NCBI RefSeq assembly: GCF_900107015.1
Contig: NZ_FNOI01000009.1
Coordinates: forward strand, 1 to 64,000
Length of the DNA: 64,000 nt
Source: Litoreibacter albidus
Lineage (GTDB): Bacteria; Pseudomonadota; Alphaproteobacteria; Rhodobacterales; Rhodobacteraceae
Direction: 5' to 3'
The translations under genes and the position numbers were made by a program. This document shows positions 33,697 through 42,338 of this stretch, one piece after another. Below the pieces are notes generated by a model that saw nothing but the letters and a program-made list of their open reading frames with translations, was not told the DNA's origin and searched no databases. Within the stretch, counting starts at the first letter, position 1, and every line of letters begins with the position of its first letter.

Positions 33697-34776
33697 ATGC
33701 TCGACACTACGGACACGCCGCATATCGTCTTTAACCAGATCACCAAATCCTACGGGGCGGTGGAGGTTGTGCCGCCGCTTGATCTGACCATCAACAGAGG
33801 CGAATTCATCGTCCTTGTCGGCCCGTCTGGCTGCGGCAAGACGACGACTTTGCGGATGCTGGCAGGGTTAGAGGAAGTGACAACCGGCAATGTGCAAATC
33901 GCAGGGCAGGACGTGACGCATGTCCGCCCGGGCGAGCGCGACTGCGCCATGGTGTTCCAGAATTACGCGCTCTACCCCCACATGAGTGTGCGGGAAAATA
34001 TTGGCTATGCGATGAAGGTTCACGGCACGCCCAAAGCGGAGATCGAAGCGCGCGTTGATGAGGCCGCCACTCTGTTGGGGCTGGAGCCGTATCTTGACCG
34101 CAAGCCGCGCAACTTGTCGGGCGGGCAACGTCAGCGCGTTGCCATCGGTCGGGCACTGGTCCGTCACCCGCAGGTCTTCTTGTTCGATGAACCCCTGTCA
34201 AACCTTGACGCAAAACTGCGGGTTGAGATGCGGACTGAAATCAAGCTCCTGCAAAAACGTCTGGGCACCACGGCGGTCTACGTGACGCACGATCAGATCG
34301 AGGCGATGACCATGGCCGACCGCGTTGTCGTCATGCGTGCGGGCGTTATCGAGCAGGTCGACGCGCCGATCCGCCTTTACGAAGAACCCGCCAACCGGTT
34401 TGTCGCCAATTTCATTGGCTCCCCCGCAATGAACTTTTTCGAGGTGGCGACGCGCGACGGTGCCGCTTGGCTTGATGGCCAACGGTTGGCGCTCTCACCT
34501 GAGACCTTTGCGCGGATTGGCGCGCGTGAGCGCGTGACCTTGGGCATCCGACCCGAACACATGGACGGCGGGGATCAGCCCGCCGCCCTGACCCTAAGTT
34601 GCGATACATTGGAGCCGTTGGGCGCGCACACTCTTGTGCTGGGCCACGTCGGGGGCGAAAAAATCGTGGCCCAAGTTGCCCCGCGCTACCCTGCTGAACC
34701 AGGCGCGGATTGCACGGTGGATATTGACATGAGCAAGGCGCATTTCTTTGACATAAACACCGAGAGAAGGCTGTGA
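33697..34776 (+). CDS. Sugar ABC transporter ATP-binding protein (UgpC type)
   Basis: A 359-residue ATPase. Walker A GPSGCGKTT, signature LSGGQRQRVAIGRA, Walker B VFLFDEP and VTHDQIEAMTMAD are intact, with a TOBE-type C-terminal domain. GAGGAG lies just before the start. It powers the 30271/31155 permeases. The last four bases overlap the kinase gene. Confidence 0.94.
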   Translation: MLDTTDTPHIVFNQITKSYGAVEVVPPLDLTINRGEFIVLVGPSGCGKTTTLRMLAGLEEVTTGNVQIAGQDVTHVRPGERDCAMVFQNYALYPHMSVRENIGYAMKVHGTPKAEIEARVDEAATLLGLEPYLDRKPRNLSGGQRQRVAIGRALVRHPQVFLFDEPLSNLDAKLRVEMRTEIKLLQKRLGTTAVYVTHDQIEAMTMADRVVVMRAGVIEQVDAPIRLYEEPANRFVANFIGSPAMNFFEVATRDGAAWLDGQRLALSPETFARIGARERVTLGIRPEHMDGGDQPAALTLSCDTLEPLGAHTLVLGHVGGEKIVAQVAPRYPAEPGADCTVDIDMSKAHFFDINTERRL

Positions 34777-36266
34777 CGATCCGCGACCTCTACCTTGCAA
34801 TTGACGTAGGCACCGGCGGGTTACGCGCAGCCTTGGTGGACCGCGACGGCCGCATTCAAGGCTTGGCGCACCAAGAGCATGAACAGATCGTCCCGCAATT
34901 TGGCTGGTCAGAACAGCGCCCCGCCGACTGGTGGAACGGGACACGTGCAGTGGTGCGCACGGTGTTGGATGATGTGCGCAACGGGGCTGCGCGCGTTGCC
35001 GCGATCTGCTGTTGCGGGCAGATGCACGGTACGGTGCTTATCGACGGTAACGGTCGCCTGACCCGCGAAACGGTGCCGCTGTGGAACGACAAACGCACGG
35101 CCCCACAGGTGGCGGCGTTCGAGAAGCAGGCCGATCACGACGCGGCGGTGGCGCTGACGGCCAACTCGCCCGCCACAGCTTGGCCCGCGTTCAAGCTGGC
35201 ATGGCTTGCAGAAAATGACGCCCCAGCGTTGGAACAGGCCACCAGTGTACTGATGCCAAAGGACTGGATCAATTATTGCCTAACGGGGCAGCGGGCGCAG
35301 GACTTCACGGAGGCCTCGCTGTCGTTCCTGATGGATTGGGAGCGCCGTGACTGGTCCAAGCGCCTATGCGACATGACCGGCGTACCTCACGCGCTTTTAC
35401 CTGATTTGAAAGATCCGCAAGACGTGCTTGGCCCCTTGTTGCCGAACGTCGCTGGCGATTTGGGCCTATCTGCTGACATCCCCGTGCTTGTCGGTGCGGG
35501 GGATTACCCGATGGCGTTGACGGGTTCAGGCGTCATCGCGGCGGGCATGGGGTCCGATGTTACGGGCACGTCGAGCATCATCACGCTTATGCGCGACGCT
35601 CCGGTCATCGGGCCAGAGATTTCCAACGTTTTGGCGGCTGATGGCACTTGGGGCGCCATGACACTACTGGACGCGGGCGGTGACGCCGTCCGCTGGGCGC
35701 GACGGGCTTTTCATGAAAACAAGCGCAGCTACGCCGATGTTGCGCACAGCGCGACCTCCGCTCGGGCGGGTGCGGATAAGCTGTTTTTCCTTCCCTACCT
35801 GTCCGGCGAACGCCGCAGGCCGGAGCTGCGCGCGCAGTTTTTTGGCCTGACTGCTGCGCACGGTCTGCCGGAGTTGCACCGTTCGGTGCTCGAAGGTGTG
35901 GGGTTCGCCATGCGCCAAAGACTGGACGGGCTTCAAGGCGACTTGGGCCGCCCTGACCGCATCGTTGCTGCTGGCGGGGGGGCGAAAAACGAGCTGTGGC
36001 TTAAAATTAAGGCAAGCATGTTCGATGTCCCCTACCTCGTCCCGGAGGAGTTGGAATGCGGGGTTGTTGGTGCGGCGATGTTGATGGCAACGTCGACTGG
36101 CGATGCAGCCGACCTGAAAACGGCTGCCGCACGGATGGTGCGCTATAGCAGCGAAGTCGCGCCTGATGCCCGTTGGACGGAGATTTATGACCGAATGGCA
36201 CCGATCTATGCGAAGCTATATCAGCAGGCTGCGGACCTTCACGCTGATCTGGATGCCCTGCCATGA
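34773..36266 (+). CDS. FGGY family carbohydrate kinase
   Basis: A 497-residue kinase of the FGGY (xylulokinase-like) family. The N-terminal phosphate loop is LAIDVGTGGLRAAL; the catalytic aspartate is in LVGAGDYPMALTGSG; the C-terminal ATP site includes AAGGGAKNELWLKI. It phosphorylates the imported sugar, ketose or polyol, but the exact substrate is not readable. The GTG start overlaps the ATPase stop. Its place right after the transporter makes it the likely first intracellular step, giving the phosphosugar that the RpiR SIS domain could sense. Confidence 0.88.
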   Translation: MTIRDLYLAIDVGTGGLRAALVDRDGRIQGLAHQEHEQIVPQFGWSEQRPADWWNGTRAVVRTVLDDVRNGAARVAAICCCGQMHGTVLIDGNGRLTRETVPLWNDKRTAPQVAAFEKQADHDAAVALTANSPATAWPAFKLAWLAENDAPALEQATSVLMPKDWINYCLTGQRAQDFTEASLSFLMDWERRDWSKRLCDMTGVPHALLPDLKDPQDVLGPLLPNVAGDLGLSADIPVLVGAGDYPMALTGSGVIAAGMGSDVTGTSSIITLMRDAPVIGPEISNVLAADGTWGAMTLLDAGGDAVRWARRAFHENKRSYADVAHSATSARAGADKLFFLPYLSGERRRPELRAQFFGLTAAHGLPELHRSVLEGVGFAMRQRLDGLQGDLGRPDRIVAAGGGAKNELWLKIKASMFDVPYLVPEELECGVVGAAMLMATSTGDAADLKTAAARMVRYSSEVAPDARWTEIYDRMAPIYAKLYQQAADLHADLDALP

Positions 36267-36919
36267 CCCGCGCAGTGTTGTGGGACATGGACGGCACGCT
36301 CACGGATAGTGAGCCAGCACATGCCGCAGCATTCGATGCGGCACTTACCGAGCTTGGTGTAACGGTGCCCGCCGAACTACACGACGGATTGCTCGGCTCG
36401 AGCGGCGACAAGGTGTTCAGAGCGTTGCAAGCGGCCACGGATATTGCGTTAACGCAAGACGGGTGGACCGCCCTCAAGCAGCGCCATTTTGCCCACCACG
36501 CACAGGCTATCGTTCGGCGCGAACCAGCGGCCAGTTCGGCTGAACGGCTAACGGCTGATGGCATCCCCACGGCCTTGGTTTCAAATTCAACCGCGGCGGA
36601 GGTCGCGGTGTGCTTGGAGGCTACCGGACTGGTGACTACCTTCAGTGCGGTTGTGACGCGTGGGAACGTTGCACAAGGCAAACCCGCGCCGGAATGCTAC
36701 CTGCTGGCGGCCCATCGGTTGGGCATTGCGCCGCATGACTGCATTGTCGTGGAAGACAGCCCGACTGGCGCGAAGGCCGGAGTTGCCGCCGGAATGACGG
36801 TGGTTTTCCACCCTCAATCACATGCCCTGCAACCGCCTGACGGGGTCCACTACATCCCGCCCGAAGCCACATCTGACGCCTTCATTGAGGCGTTCTTGAA
36901 AACGAAGGACAACACATGA
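36263..36919 (+). CDS. HAD-superfamily phosphatase (beta-phosphoglucomutase-like)
   Basis: A 218-residue HAD subfamily I protein. Motif I is WDMDGT (Asp8, Asp10), motif II VSNST, motif III KPAPECY and motif IV VVEDSPTGAKAG. The helical cap (about 15-85) matches the phosphatase/phosphomutase group. It could dephosphorylate a dead-end phosphosugar or act as a mutase. It overlaps both neighbours by 4 bp, so it is firmly part of the pathway. Confidence 0.88.
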   Translation: MTRAVLWDMDGTLTDSEPAHAAAFDAALTELGVTVPAELHDGLLGSSGDKVFRALQAATDIALTQDGWTALKQRHFAHHAQAIVRREPAASSAERLTADGIPTALVSNSTAAEVAVCLEATGLVTTFSAVVTRGNVAQGKPAPECYLLAAHRLGIAPHDCIVVEDSPTGAKAGVAAGMTVVFHPQSHALQPPDGVHYIPPEATSDAFIEAFLKTKDNT

Positions 36920-37746
36920 CTGATATCCCGCAAATCACCCTCAACGATGGCCACAGCATCCCACAGCTTGGATTTGGTGTCTGGCAGATAGATGATGAAA
37001 CCACGCCTGGCGTCGTCAGCGCCGCTGTCGACTTGGGCTACCGGCTTGTTGACGGCGCGTTCATTTACGGCAATGAAGCAAGCATGGGTGAAGGCATCCG
37101 TCAGGCCCCAAGCCCGCGCGATGCGCTGTTCGTAACGTCGAAGGTCTGGAATTCGGATCAGGGATACGACAAGGCGCGTGCTGCGATTGATGCCAGCTTG
37201 AAACGCATTGGTCTTGATTACCTCGATCTGGTGCTGATCCACTGGCCCTGCCCGTCGCGCGATTTATACGTCGACACATGGCGCGCATTGATTGATGCGC
37301 GTGAGGCCGGACAGGTGCGCTCTATCGGGGTGTCCAACTTCAATCCTGACCACCTTGACCGGTTGATCGCAGAAACCGGCGTGACGCCTGCGGTGAACCA
37401 GATTGAGATCAATCCGCGCTTTCAGAACGAAACCGTGCGTGCCGCGAACGAGGCGCGCGGGATCGTAACGCAAGCTTGGACGCCGCTCGGCAGTGGCAGG
37501 TCTTTTGACACGCCGGTGATCAAGGATATCGCGGCCCGTACGGGCAAAAGCGCCGTGCAGGTTATCTTGCGCTGGCACGTGCAGCTGGGTCACTCGGTCA
37601 TTCCGCGCTCCACAAGCCGTGACCACCTTGCAAGCAATCTTGATGTGATGGATTTTGCCCTGAGCGACCAAGAAATGGCTGCCATCGCCGCGCTTGAAAC
37701 CGGGGAGCGTTGCGGACCTGATCCGGTTGAATTCGACGCGGATTAA
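36916..37746 (+). CDS. Aldo/keto reductase
   Basis: A 276-residue NADPH-dependent reductase of the 2,5-diketogluconate reductase type. The catalytic tetrad is intact: Asp46, Tyr51, Lys76 and His109 (LIHWP), with SNF at the substrate side and IPRSTS at the cofactor phosphate. It likely interconverts a sugar or keto-sugar with its alcohol before or after the kinase step. It is the last gene of the rightward operon, followed by a GC-rich hairpin. Confidence 0.9.
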   Translation: MTDIPQITLNDGHSIPQLGFGVWQIDDETTPGVVSAAVDLGYRLVDGAFIYGNEASMGEGIRQAPSPRDALFVTSKVWNSDQGYDKARAAIDASLKRIGLDYLDLVLIHWPCPSRDLYVDTWRALIDAREAGQVRSIGVSNFNPDHLDRLIAETGVTPAVNQIEINPRFQNETVRAANEARGIVTQAWTPLGSGRSFDTPVIKDIAARTGKSAVQVILRWHVQLGHSVIPRSTSRDHLASNLDVMDFALSDQEMAAIAALETGERCGPDPVEFDAD

Positions 37747-37750
37747 CACG

Positions 37751-37776
37751 CCGCGGCCCCGCGCCTTGGGCCGCGG
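37751..37776 (+). terminator. Hairpin terminating the rightward sugar operon
   Basis: CCGCGGCCC (37751-37759) pairs with GGGCCGCGG (37768-37776) around an 8-base loop, extended by CAC/GTG outside one unpaired base. It starts 5 bp after the aldo/keto reductase stop. A T-tract is lacking. Confidence 0.65.
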
Positions 37777-37786
37777 GTGATAAAAC

Positions 37787-37817
37787 ACGTACTTGCGGGG
37801 ACTACCCGCGCGTACGT
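37787..37817. repeat. Second inverted repeat downstream of the sugar operon
   Basis: ACGTAC-TT-GCGGG (37787-37799) pairs with CCCGC-GC-GTACGT (37805-37817), leaving a 5-base loop and one 2-base mismatch. It follows the first hairpin by 10 bp. It may be a second terminator stem or an intergenic repeat. The rest of the 270-bp gap to 38016 shows no gene; it is AT-rich near 37900-37940, where the promoter of the next operon probably lies. Confidence 0.55.
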
Positions 37818-38016
37818 TATGATTTGGACGTCTGGCCACTTAACTGGGCCTGACGTGTTACGTCGCAGCTGGGCGAACAAAATCCCCATAGTTGCATCCA
37901 AATGAAACAGTTCTTTGATTTATAGATATTTAAAACCTTCGCAGGGGGCCGATGATACAGGCAGCTAATGAGCCGTCAGTAAAATATGGCGGCCACCCCT
38001 TCAGGAAGGACATATC

Positions 38017-39108
38017 ATGGTCAACAAATTTTCACGGCGCACAGTTTTATCCGCAGGCGCAGGCATGGCGACAACGCTTGCAATGCCGTCAATTCTACGC
38101 GCGGGAAGTCACCAGCCGCTTGCGGGCAAAGAGCTTCGCTTGCTCACATGGTCGGACAACACGGGTCTCGCTGTGCTGGACCACATCGCAAAACCGTTTG
38201 AGGAAAAGACCGGCGCGCGCATTATCGCGGACCGCACCGGCTCCACCTCAGAGATGGTCGCGAAGCTACGGGCCGCGGGCGACCGTGCGCAATACGACGT
38301 CATTACACTTGCGGGCGTTGGCGCGGTGGAGCTGGCGGGCGACGGGCTGCTGGCCAAGCCAGACCTAAACCTGCTGCCCAACCTAGAGCAAGTTGACCCG
38401 CGCTTTCGCACCGGTGCCGACGGTCACGGGATCGGGTACCTGCTGTGGACCGGCGGGCTGATCTACAACACCAAAACATTCAAAGAGCCGCCAACCTCCT
38501 ATGCCCAAATGTGGGACGCCGCGCATAAGAACCGCCTGTTCTTGCCACCGTCAACTTGGACCGATGCGCTGGACACCATCTTTGCCACTGGCAAGATGAT
38601 CGGCGGGGACGGCACCAACGCCGACGAAGCTTTCGCCAAATTGGCAGAGCTGCGCGATAGCATCCTGACGTTCGGCGAGAACCCCGCGCAATTGTCCGAA
38701 CTGTTCCGCTCCGACGCGCTGGACATCGGCGGCGTCTACGCGCCGGCCTTCTACGCCAAAGAGCTGATGGATCCGGCCAACTCCAACATGGGCGCGACCT
38801 ACGATGTGGATGAGGGCTTCTTCGCCGACCTGATGTACACGATTGTGCCCAAATCCAAGCCAGGCGACGACGATGTGGTGCACGCCTTCCTCGACTTCAC
38901 GCTGGACGCAGAAGTTCAGGGCGTGATGGCCGAAGCCGTGCTGAACGGCCCGATCAACCAAAACGCGGTTATGTCCGAAGCTGCGAAAGCCAGCCCGTTC
39001 ATCATCAAGCCAGAGCAGATGGGCGAAGCAGCGGTCGTTCACGATAAATCCTTCATCGCCGATGTGCGCGAAGACTGGATCAATCGCTACAACCAGACGC
39101 TTTCCTAA
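38017..39108 (+). CDS. PotD-like substrate-binding protein with Tat signal
   Basis: A 363-residue periplasmic binding protein of the spermidine/putrescine class. The N-terminus carries a twin-arginine motif (FSRRTVL, residues 5-11), then a hydrophobic stretch and a cleavage site near residue 29, so it is probably exported folded by Tat. Mature motifs include LLTWSDN at the start and WTGGLIYNTKTF. GGAAGGAC precedes the start. It heads a four-gene ABC operon. The adjacent ureohydrolase suggests a guanidino compound or amine as cargo. Confidence 0.88.
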   Translation: MVNKFSRRTVLSAGAGMATTLAMPSILRAGSHQPLAGKELRLLTWSDNTGLAVLDHIAKPFEEKTGARIIADRTGSTSEMVAKLRAAGDRAQYDVITLAGVGAVELAGDGLLAKPDLNLLPNLEQVDPRFRTGADGHGIGYLLWTGGLIYNTKTFKEPPTSYAQMWDAAHKNRLFLPPSTWTDALDTIFATGKMIGGDGTNADEAFAKLAELRDSILTFGENPAQLSELFRSDALDIGGVYAPAFYAKELMDPANSNMGATYDVDEGFFADLMYTIVPKSKPGDDDVVHAFLDFTLDAEVQGVMAEAVLNGPINQNAVMSEAAKASPFIIKPEQMGEAAVVHDKSFIADVREDWINRYNQTLS

Positions 39109-39137
39109 GCGTCACCCAAAAGCAGGACTGAAGATAC

Positions 39138-39989
39138 ATGAGTATTGCGTTATCACGCAGCAGAGCGCTGGCATTTTCTTTGCCGGCGCTCATCGCCATT
39201 CTCCCGTTTCTGGGGGCCTGTTTCTACATCTTCCGGTTTTCAATATCGGGGGACAAAGGCACAATCGACGGCTATTCGATCCAGCCCTATCTGGATTTGA
39301 TGACGCCGTTCTTCGGCCGCTCCGTCTGGCTGACGCTAAAGCTGGCCTTCGTCGCAACGCTTGTAGCGATGCTGCTGGCTGTCCCGCTCGCGTTTCTTCT
39401 CACGTCTTTGCGTAGCCCGTTGGCGCGGCGGTGCCTGACGGTGACGATCTTATTGCCGCTGATCCTGAACCTGCTGGTTCAGGCATACGGCTGGATTTTG
39501 CTGCTGGGGCCAAGCGGCGTGTTGAATTCCAGCCTTCGCAGCCTGGGCATCATCGACCGCCCGATTTTCCTGTTGTTCAACGAGACGGGCGTACTTCTCG
39601 GCCTGATCCAGACCTCCCTGCCCTTGGCGGTTTTCCCGATTGTGAGCTCCGTGCGCGGGCTGTCACAAGAGCATCTGGAAGCCGCAAGCTCTCTCGGGGC
39701 CTCCCAATGGCGGACGTTCTTTGATGTGACTGTGCCACTGCTCCGCCCCGGCCTGTTTGGCGCCGCGTCTATCGTTTTTGCCTTCAACGCCAGTGCGTTT
39801 GCGATCCCGCTTTTGCTGGGTGGTCGTCGCGTTCAAATGATGGGCGTTGCCATCCGCGATATGATCTCGCCGCTGTTTAACTGGTCCGGCGCTGCGGCGG
39901 CGGGCATGATTTTGATCTTTATAACGCTGATAGTTTTGCTCTTCTCGTCTTGGTTGGTGCGGATGACGTCAGAAAACGTGAGGCATTAA
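39138..39989 (+). CDS. Polyamine-type ABC permease (PotB/PotH-like)
   Basis: A 283-residue permease with about six helices. The EAA loop is LEAASSLGASQWRTFFDVTVPLLRP, residues near 185-205, typical of the PotB class. It lies 29 bp after the binding-protein gene and 1 bp before the second permease gene. Confidence 0.92.
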   Translation: MSIALSRSRALAFSLPALIAILPFLGACFYIFRFSISGDKGTIDGYSIQPYLDLMTPFFGRSVWLTLKLAFVATLVAMLLAVPLAFLLTSLRSPLARRCLTVTILLPLILNLLVQAYGWILLLGPSGVLNSSLRSLGIIDRPIFLLFNETGVLLGLIQTSLPLAVFPIVSSVRGLSQEHLEAASSLGASQWRTFFDVTVPLLRPGLFGAASIVFAFNASAFAIPLLLGGRRVQMMGVAIRDMISPLFNWSGAAAAGMILIFITLIVLLFSSWLVRMTSENVRH

Positions 39990-39990
39990 G

Positions 39991-40833
39991 ATGCGCGTCG
40001 GACTTCTTCCCAATGAGGGCGGTGGCAGCTACCGCTTCGTGATTATCGCACTGGCAATCGTCGGCATTCTGATCTCATCCTTGCCGGTTATCGTGGTGAC
40101 CATCATGTCGTTCTCGGCAGCGGATAACACGGGCTTCCCGCCAGAGGCGCTGTCGCTACGCTGGTACTGGGATGTGATCGCGCTGTTCACGGCGGATGAT
40201 GCCTCCAGCGCGCAGTCGGTTGTGGATTCCACGCTGACAAGCTTGCTCGTCGCGGTGATCGTTATGGGCATCTCCACTTTCGTGTGCATCCCGCTGGCCT
40301 ATGCGCTGGCACGGGGTGACCGCCGTATTCGCGGCGGGATGGAGTTGCTGTTCACCCTGCCCCTCGTGTTCCCGTTGGTCATCCTCGGCATCGCTTTTTT
40401 GTTGATCGCGGAAAGCCTGCGGGTCGATATCGGCATCTGGCGGATCGTGATCCCGCATGTGGCATTGGTGCTCCCCTTCGTGTTGCGCAACTGTCTGGGT
40501 GCGATGAATGGCATCAGCGTCGAGATCGAGGAAGCCGCCGTTTCACTGGGCGCGTCGCCGCTGCGCGCGATCTGGGATGTCGTTATTCCGTTGATGAAGG
40601 CGGGCATCCTTGCCGGATTGATCTTCGCGTTGATCATCAGCTTTAACGAATTCACCATCACATTCTTCATGTACACAATCGACGTCAGCACGCTGCCGAT
40701 CTGGATGTACAGCCGCACGGTTTCCTCGCTTGATCCTTCGACGCTTGCGCTCTCCGTTTTCATCATCGTTGCAGACGTCGTGCTGATCGTGCTTGTGGAC
40801 AAGCTGATCGCGGGCCGCGCAAGTCTCTTCTGA
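39991..40833 (+). CDS. Polyamine-type ABC permease (PotC/PotI-like)
   Basis: A 280-residue permease, second subunit of the membrane channel. It has about six helices and the EAA loop EEAAVSLGASPLRAIWDVVIPL; FNEFTITFFMY near residue 215 is characteristic of PotC. It starts 1 bp after the preceding stop, so expression is coupled. Confidence 0.92.
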   Translation: MRVGLLPNEGGGSYRFVIIALAIVGILISSLPVIVVTIMSFSAADNTGFPPEALSLRWYWDVIALFTADDASSAQSVVDSTLTSLLVAVIVMGISTFVCIPLAYALARGDRRIRGGMELLFTLPLVFPLVILGIAFLLIAESLRVDIGIWRIVIPHVALVLPFVLRNCLGAMNGISVEIEEAAVSLGASPLRAIWDVVIPLMKAGILAGLIFALIISFNEFTITFFMYTIDVSTLPIWMYSRTVSSLDPSTLALSVFIIVADVVLIVLVDKLIAGRASLF

Positions 40834-40846
40834 AAGGTCTCTCCTC

Positions 40847-41902
40847 GTGAGCACTCAAAATACCCACCTTCACATCGATGGCGTTTCCAAGAACTTTGGC
40901 GACGTCAAAGCCCTGTCGAACATCGATCTGAAGATCGAACGCGGATCTTTCGTTTGCCTGCTTGGACCGTCGGGCTGCGGCAAGACAACTTTGCTACGTA
41001 TCATCGCGGGCTTCGAGAGCGCGTCATCGGGACGATTGCTCTTGGACGGCAGCGACATTGCACAAGTGCCACCGCATAAGCGCGGCTTTGGCATGGTGTT
41101 CCAGTCGCTGGCCCTGTTCCCGCACATGAGTGTGGCACGCAACATCGCCTACGGCCTGAAGCTGCGCGGTGTCAGTGGCAAAGAACAACGCGACCGCGTA
41201 GAGGAGTTGCTCAATGTTATTCAGCTCCCGTCTATCGCGGACCGTCCGGTCTCCGCGCTGTCCGGTGGGCAACGCCAACGGGTCGCAATCGCGCGCGCGC
41301 TCGCCATCCAGCCCAAGCTGTTTTTGCTGGACGAACCGCTGTCGGCGCTTGATGCCAAGCTGCGCGACAACATGCAGATCGAGCTGCGCCAGCTTCAACA
41401 AAAGTTTGGTGTAACAACGATCCTCGTGACCCACGACCAGCACGAGGCCATGATGCTAGCCGACGAATTGGTGGTGCTGAAAGACGGCGCCGTGCGTCAG
41501 TCTGCGGCCCCTTCGGTGGTTTACCAACAGCCCGCAGACAGCTTTGTCGCGGACTTTTTGGGCGCGGCAAACCTGATCAATGTAGGGTCCGTCCAAGGTG
41601 GCCAAGTGCAGCTACTGGGTAAGCTCACCGCCGTAGATACTGCCCACGCCGACAATACCATGATGCAAGCCGCCGTGCGCGCGGAGCATATCTCGCTCGC
41701 GCCTGTGGCACAGGCTGGCGGCGCGGCTGTGGGCACAATCGAGTTTATGCGTGACCTTGGCCCATCGACGGAAATTGTTGTGGCGGTGGATGGCGAAAGC
41801 CTGCGCGTCCGCAGCCCGAACGTTGACTGTCAGGGGTTGAGCATCGGCACGCAGGTCGCCGTATCAGTGGATCCGTCGCAGGTGTCGGTGTTCAAGGCGT
41901 AG
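40847..41902 (+). CDS. Polyamine-type ABC ATP-binding protein (PotA-like)
   Basis: A 351-residue ATPase with Walker A GPSGCGKTT, signature LSGGQRQRVAIARA, Walker B LFLLDEP and VTHDQHEAMMLAD, plus a C-terminal TOBE-type domain. The start is GTG. It closes the operon and is followed by a perfect bidirectional terminator. Confidence 0.93.
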   Translation: MSTQNTHLHIDGVSKNFGDVKALSNIDLKIERGSFVCLLGPSGCGKTTLLRIIAGFESASSGRLLLDGSDIAQVPPHKRGFGMVFQSLALFPHMSVARNIAYGLKLRGVSGKEQRDRVEELLNVIQLPSIADRPVSALSGGQRQRVAIARALAIQPKLFLLDEPLSALDAKLRDNMQIELRQLQQKFGVTTILVTHDQHEAMMLADELVVLKDGAVRQSAAPSVVYQQPADSFVADFLGAANLINVGSVQGGQVQLLGKLTAVDTAHADNTMMQAAVRAEHISLAPVAQAGGAAVGTIEFMRDLGPSTEIVVAVDGESLRVRSPNVDCQGLSIGTQVAVSVDPSQVSVFKA

Positions 41903-41927
41903 TTAGGGGCGTACGCTTCTAAAACAA

Positions 41928-41961
41928 AAAAAGGCCGATGCATCACAGCATCGGCCTTTTT
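41928..41961. terminator. Bidirectional rho-independent terminator
   Basis: AAAAAGGCCGATGC (41928-41941) and GCATCGGCCTTTTT (41948-41961) pair perfectly over 14 bases with the loop ATCACA. A/T runs on both sides allow termination of both the PotA-like gene (+) and the RidA gene (-). Confidence 0.95.
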
Positions 41962-41982
41962 GCATTTATAGGTGGTACTGGC

Positions 41983-42327
41983 TCAAGCCTTAGCGGCGAT
42001 CACCATAACCTCGACCAAGAACTCCGGCGTCACAAGGCGGGATTCGACACATGCGCGCGCAGGTGGATTTGCGGGGTCGATCCATGCGTCCCAGACCGTG
42101 TTCATATCGTCAACCTGCGCCATGTCGGCCATCCAGATTGTCGCGGACAAGATGTGCGACTTGCTGCTTCCAACGGATGCAAGCAGACGGTCAACTTCGG
42201 ACAACATGTCTTTGGTTTGCGCGGTCACGTCGTCGCCGGAGCCGACTTGACCTGCCAGATAGATAGTGTCGCCGTGCACAACGGTCTGGCTCATCCGGCT
42301 GCTTAATTCAGTGCGTTTGATTGTCAT
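41983..42327 (-). CDS. RidA family protein
   Basis: A 114-residue RidA/YjgF protein. The residues that handle the imine substrate in RidA are present: Arg97 in VESRLV and Glu106 in FLVEVMV. It probably hydrolyses reactive enamine/imine intermediates made by nearby nitrogen catabolism. AAGGA precedes the start. It is 11 bp downstream of the ureohydrolase gene and in the same operon. Confidence 0.92.
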   Translation of the reverse strand: MTIKRTELSSRMSQTVVHGDTIYLAGQVGSGDDVTAQTKDMLSEVDRLLASVGSSKSHILSATIWMADMAQVDDMNTVWDAWIDPANPPARACVESRLVTPEFLVEVMVIAAKA

Positions 42328-42338
42328 TTTGGTGGTCC

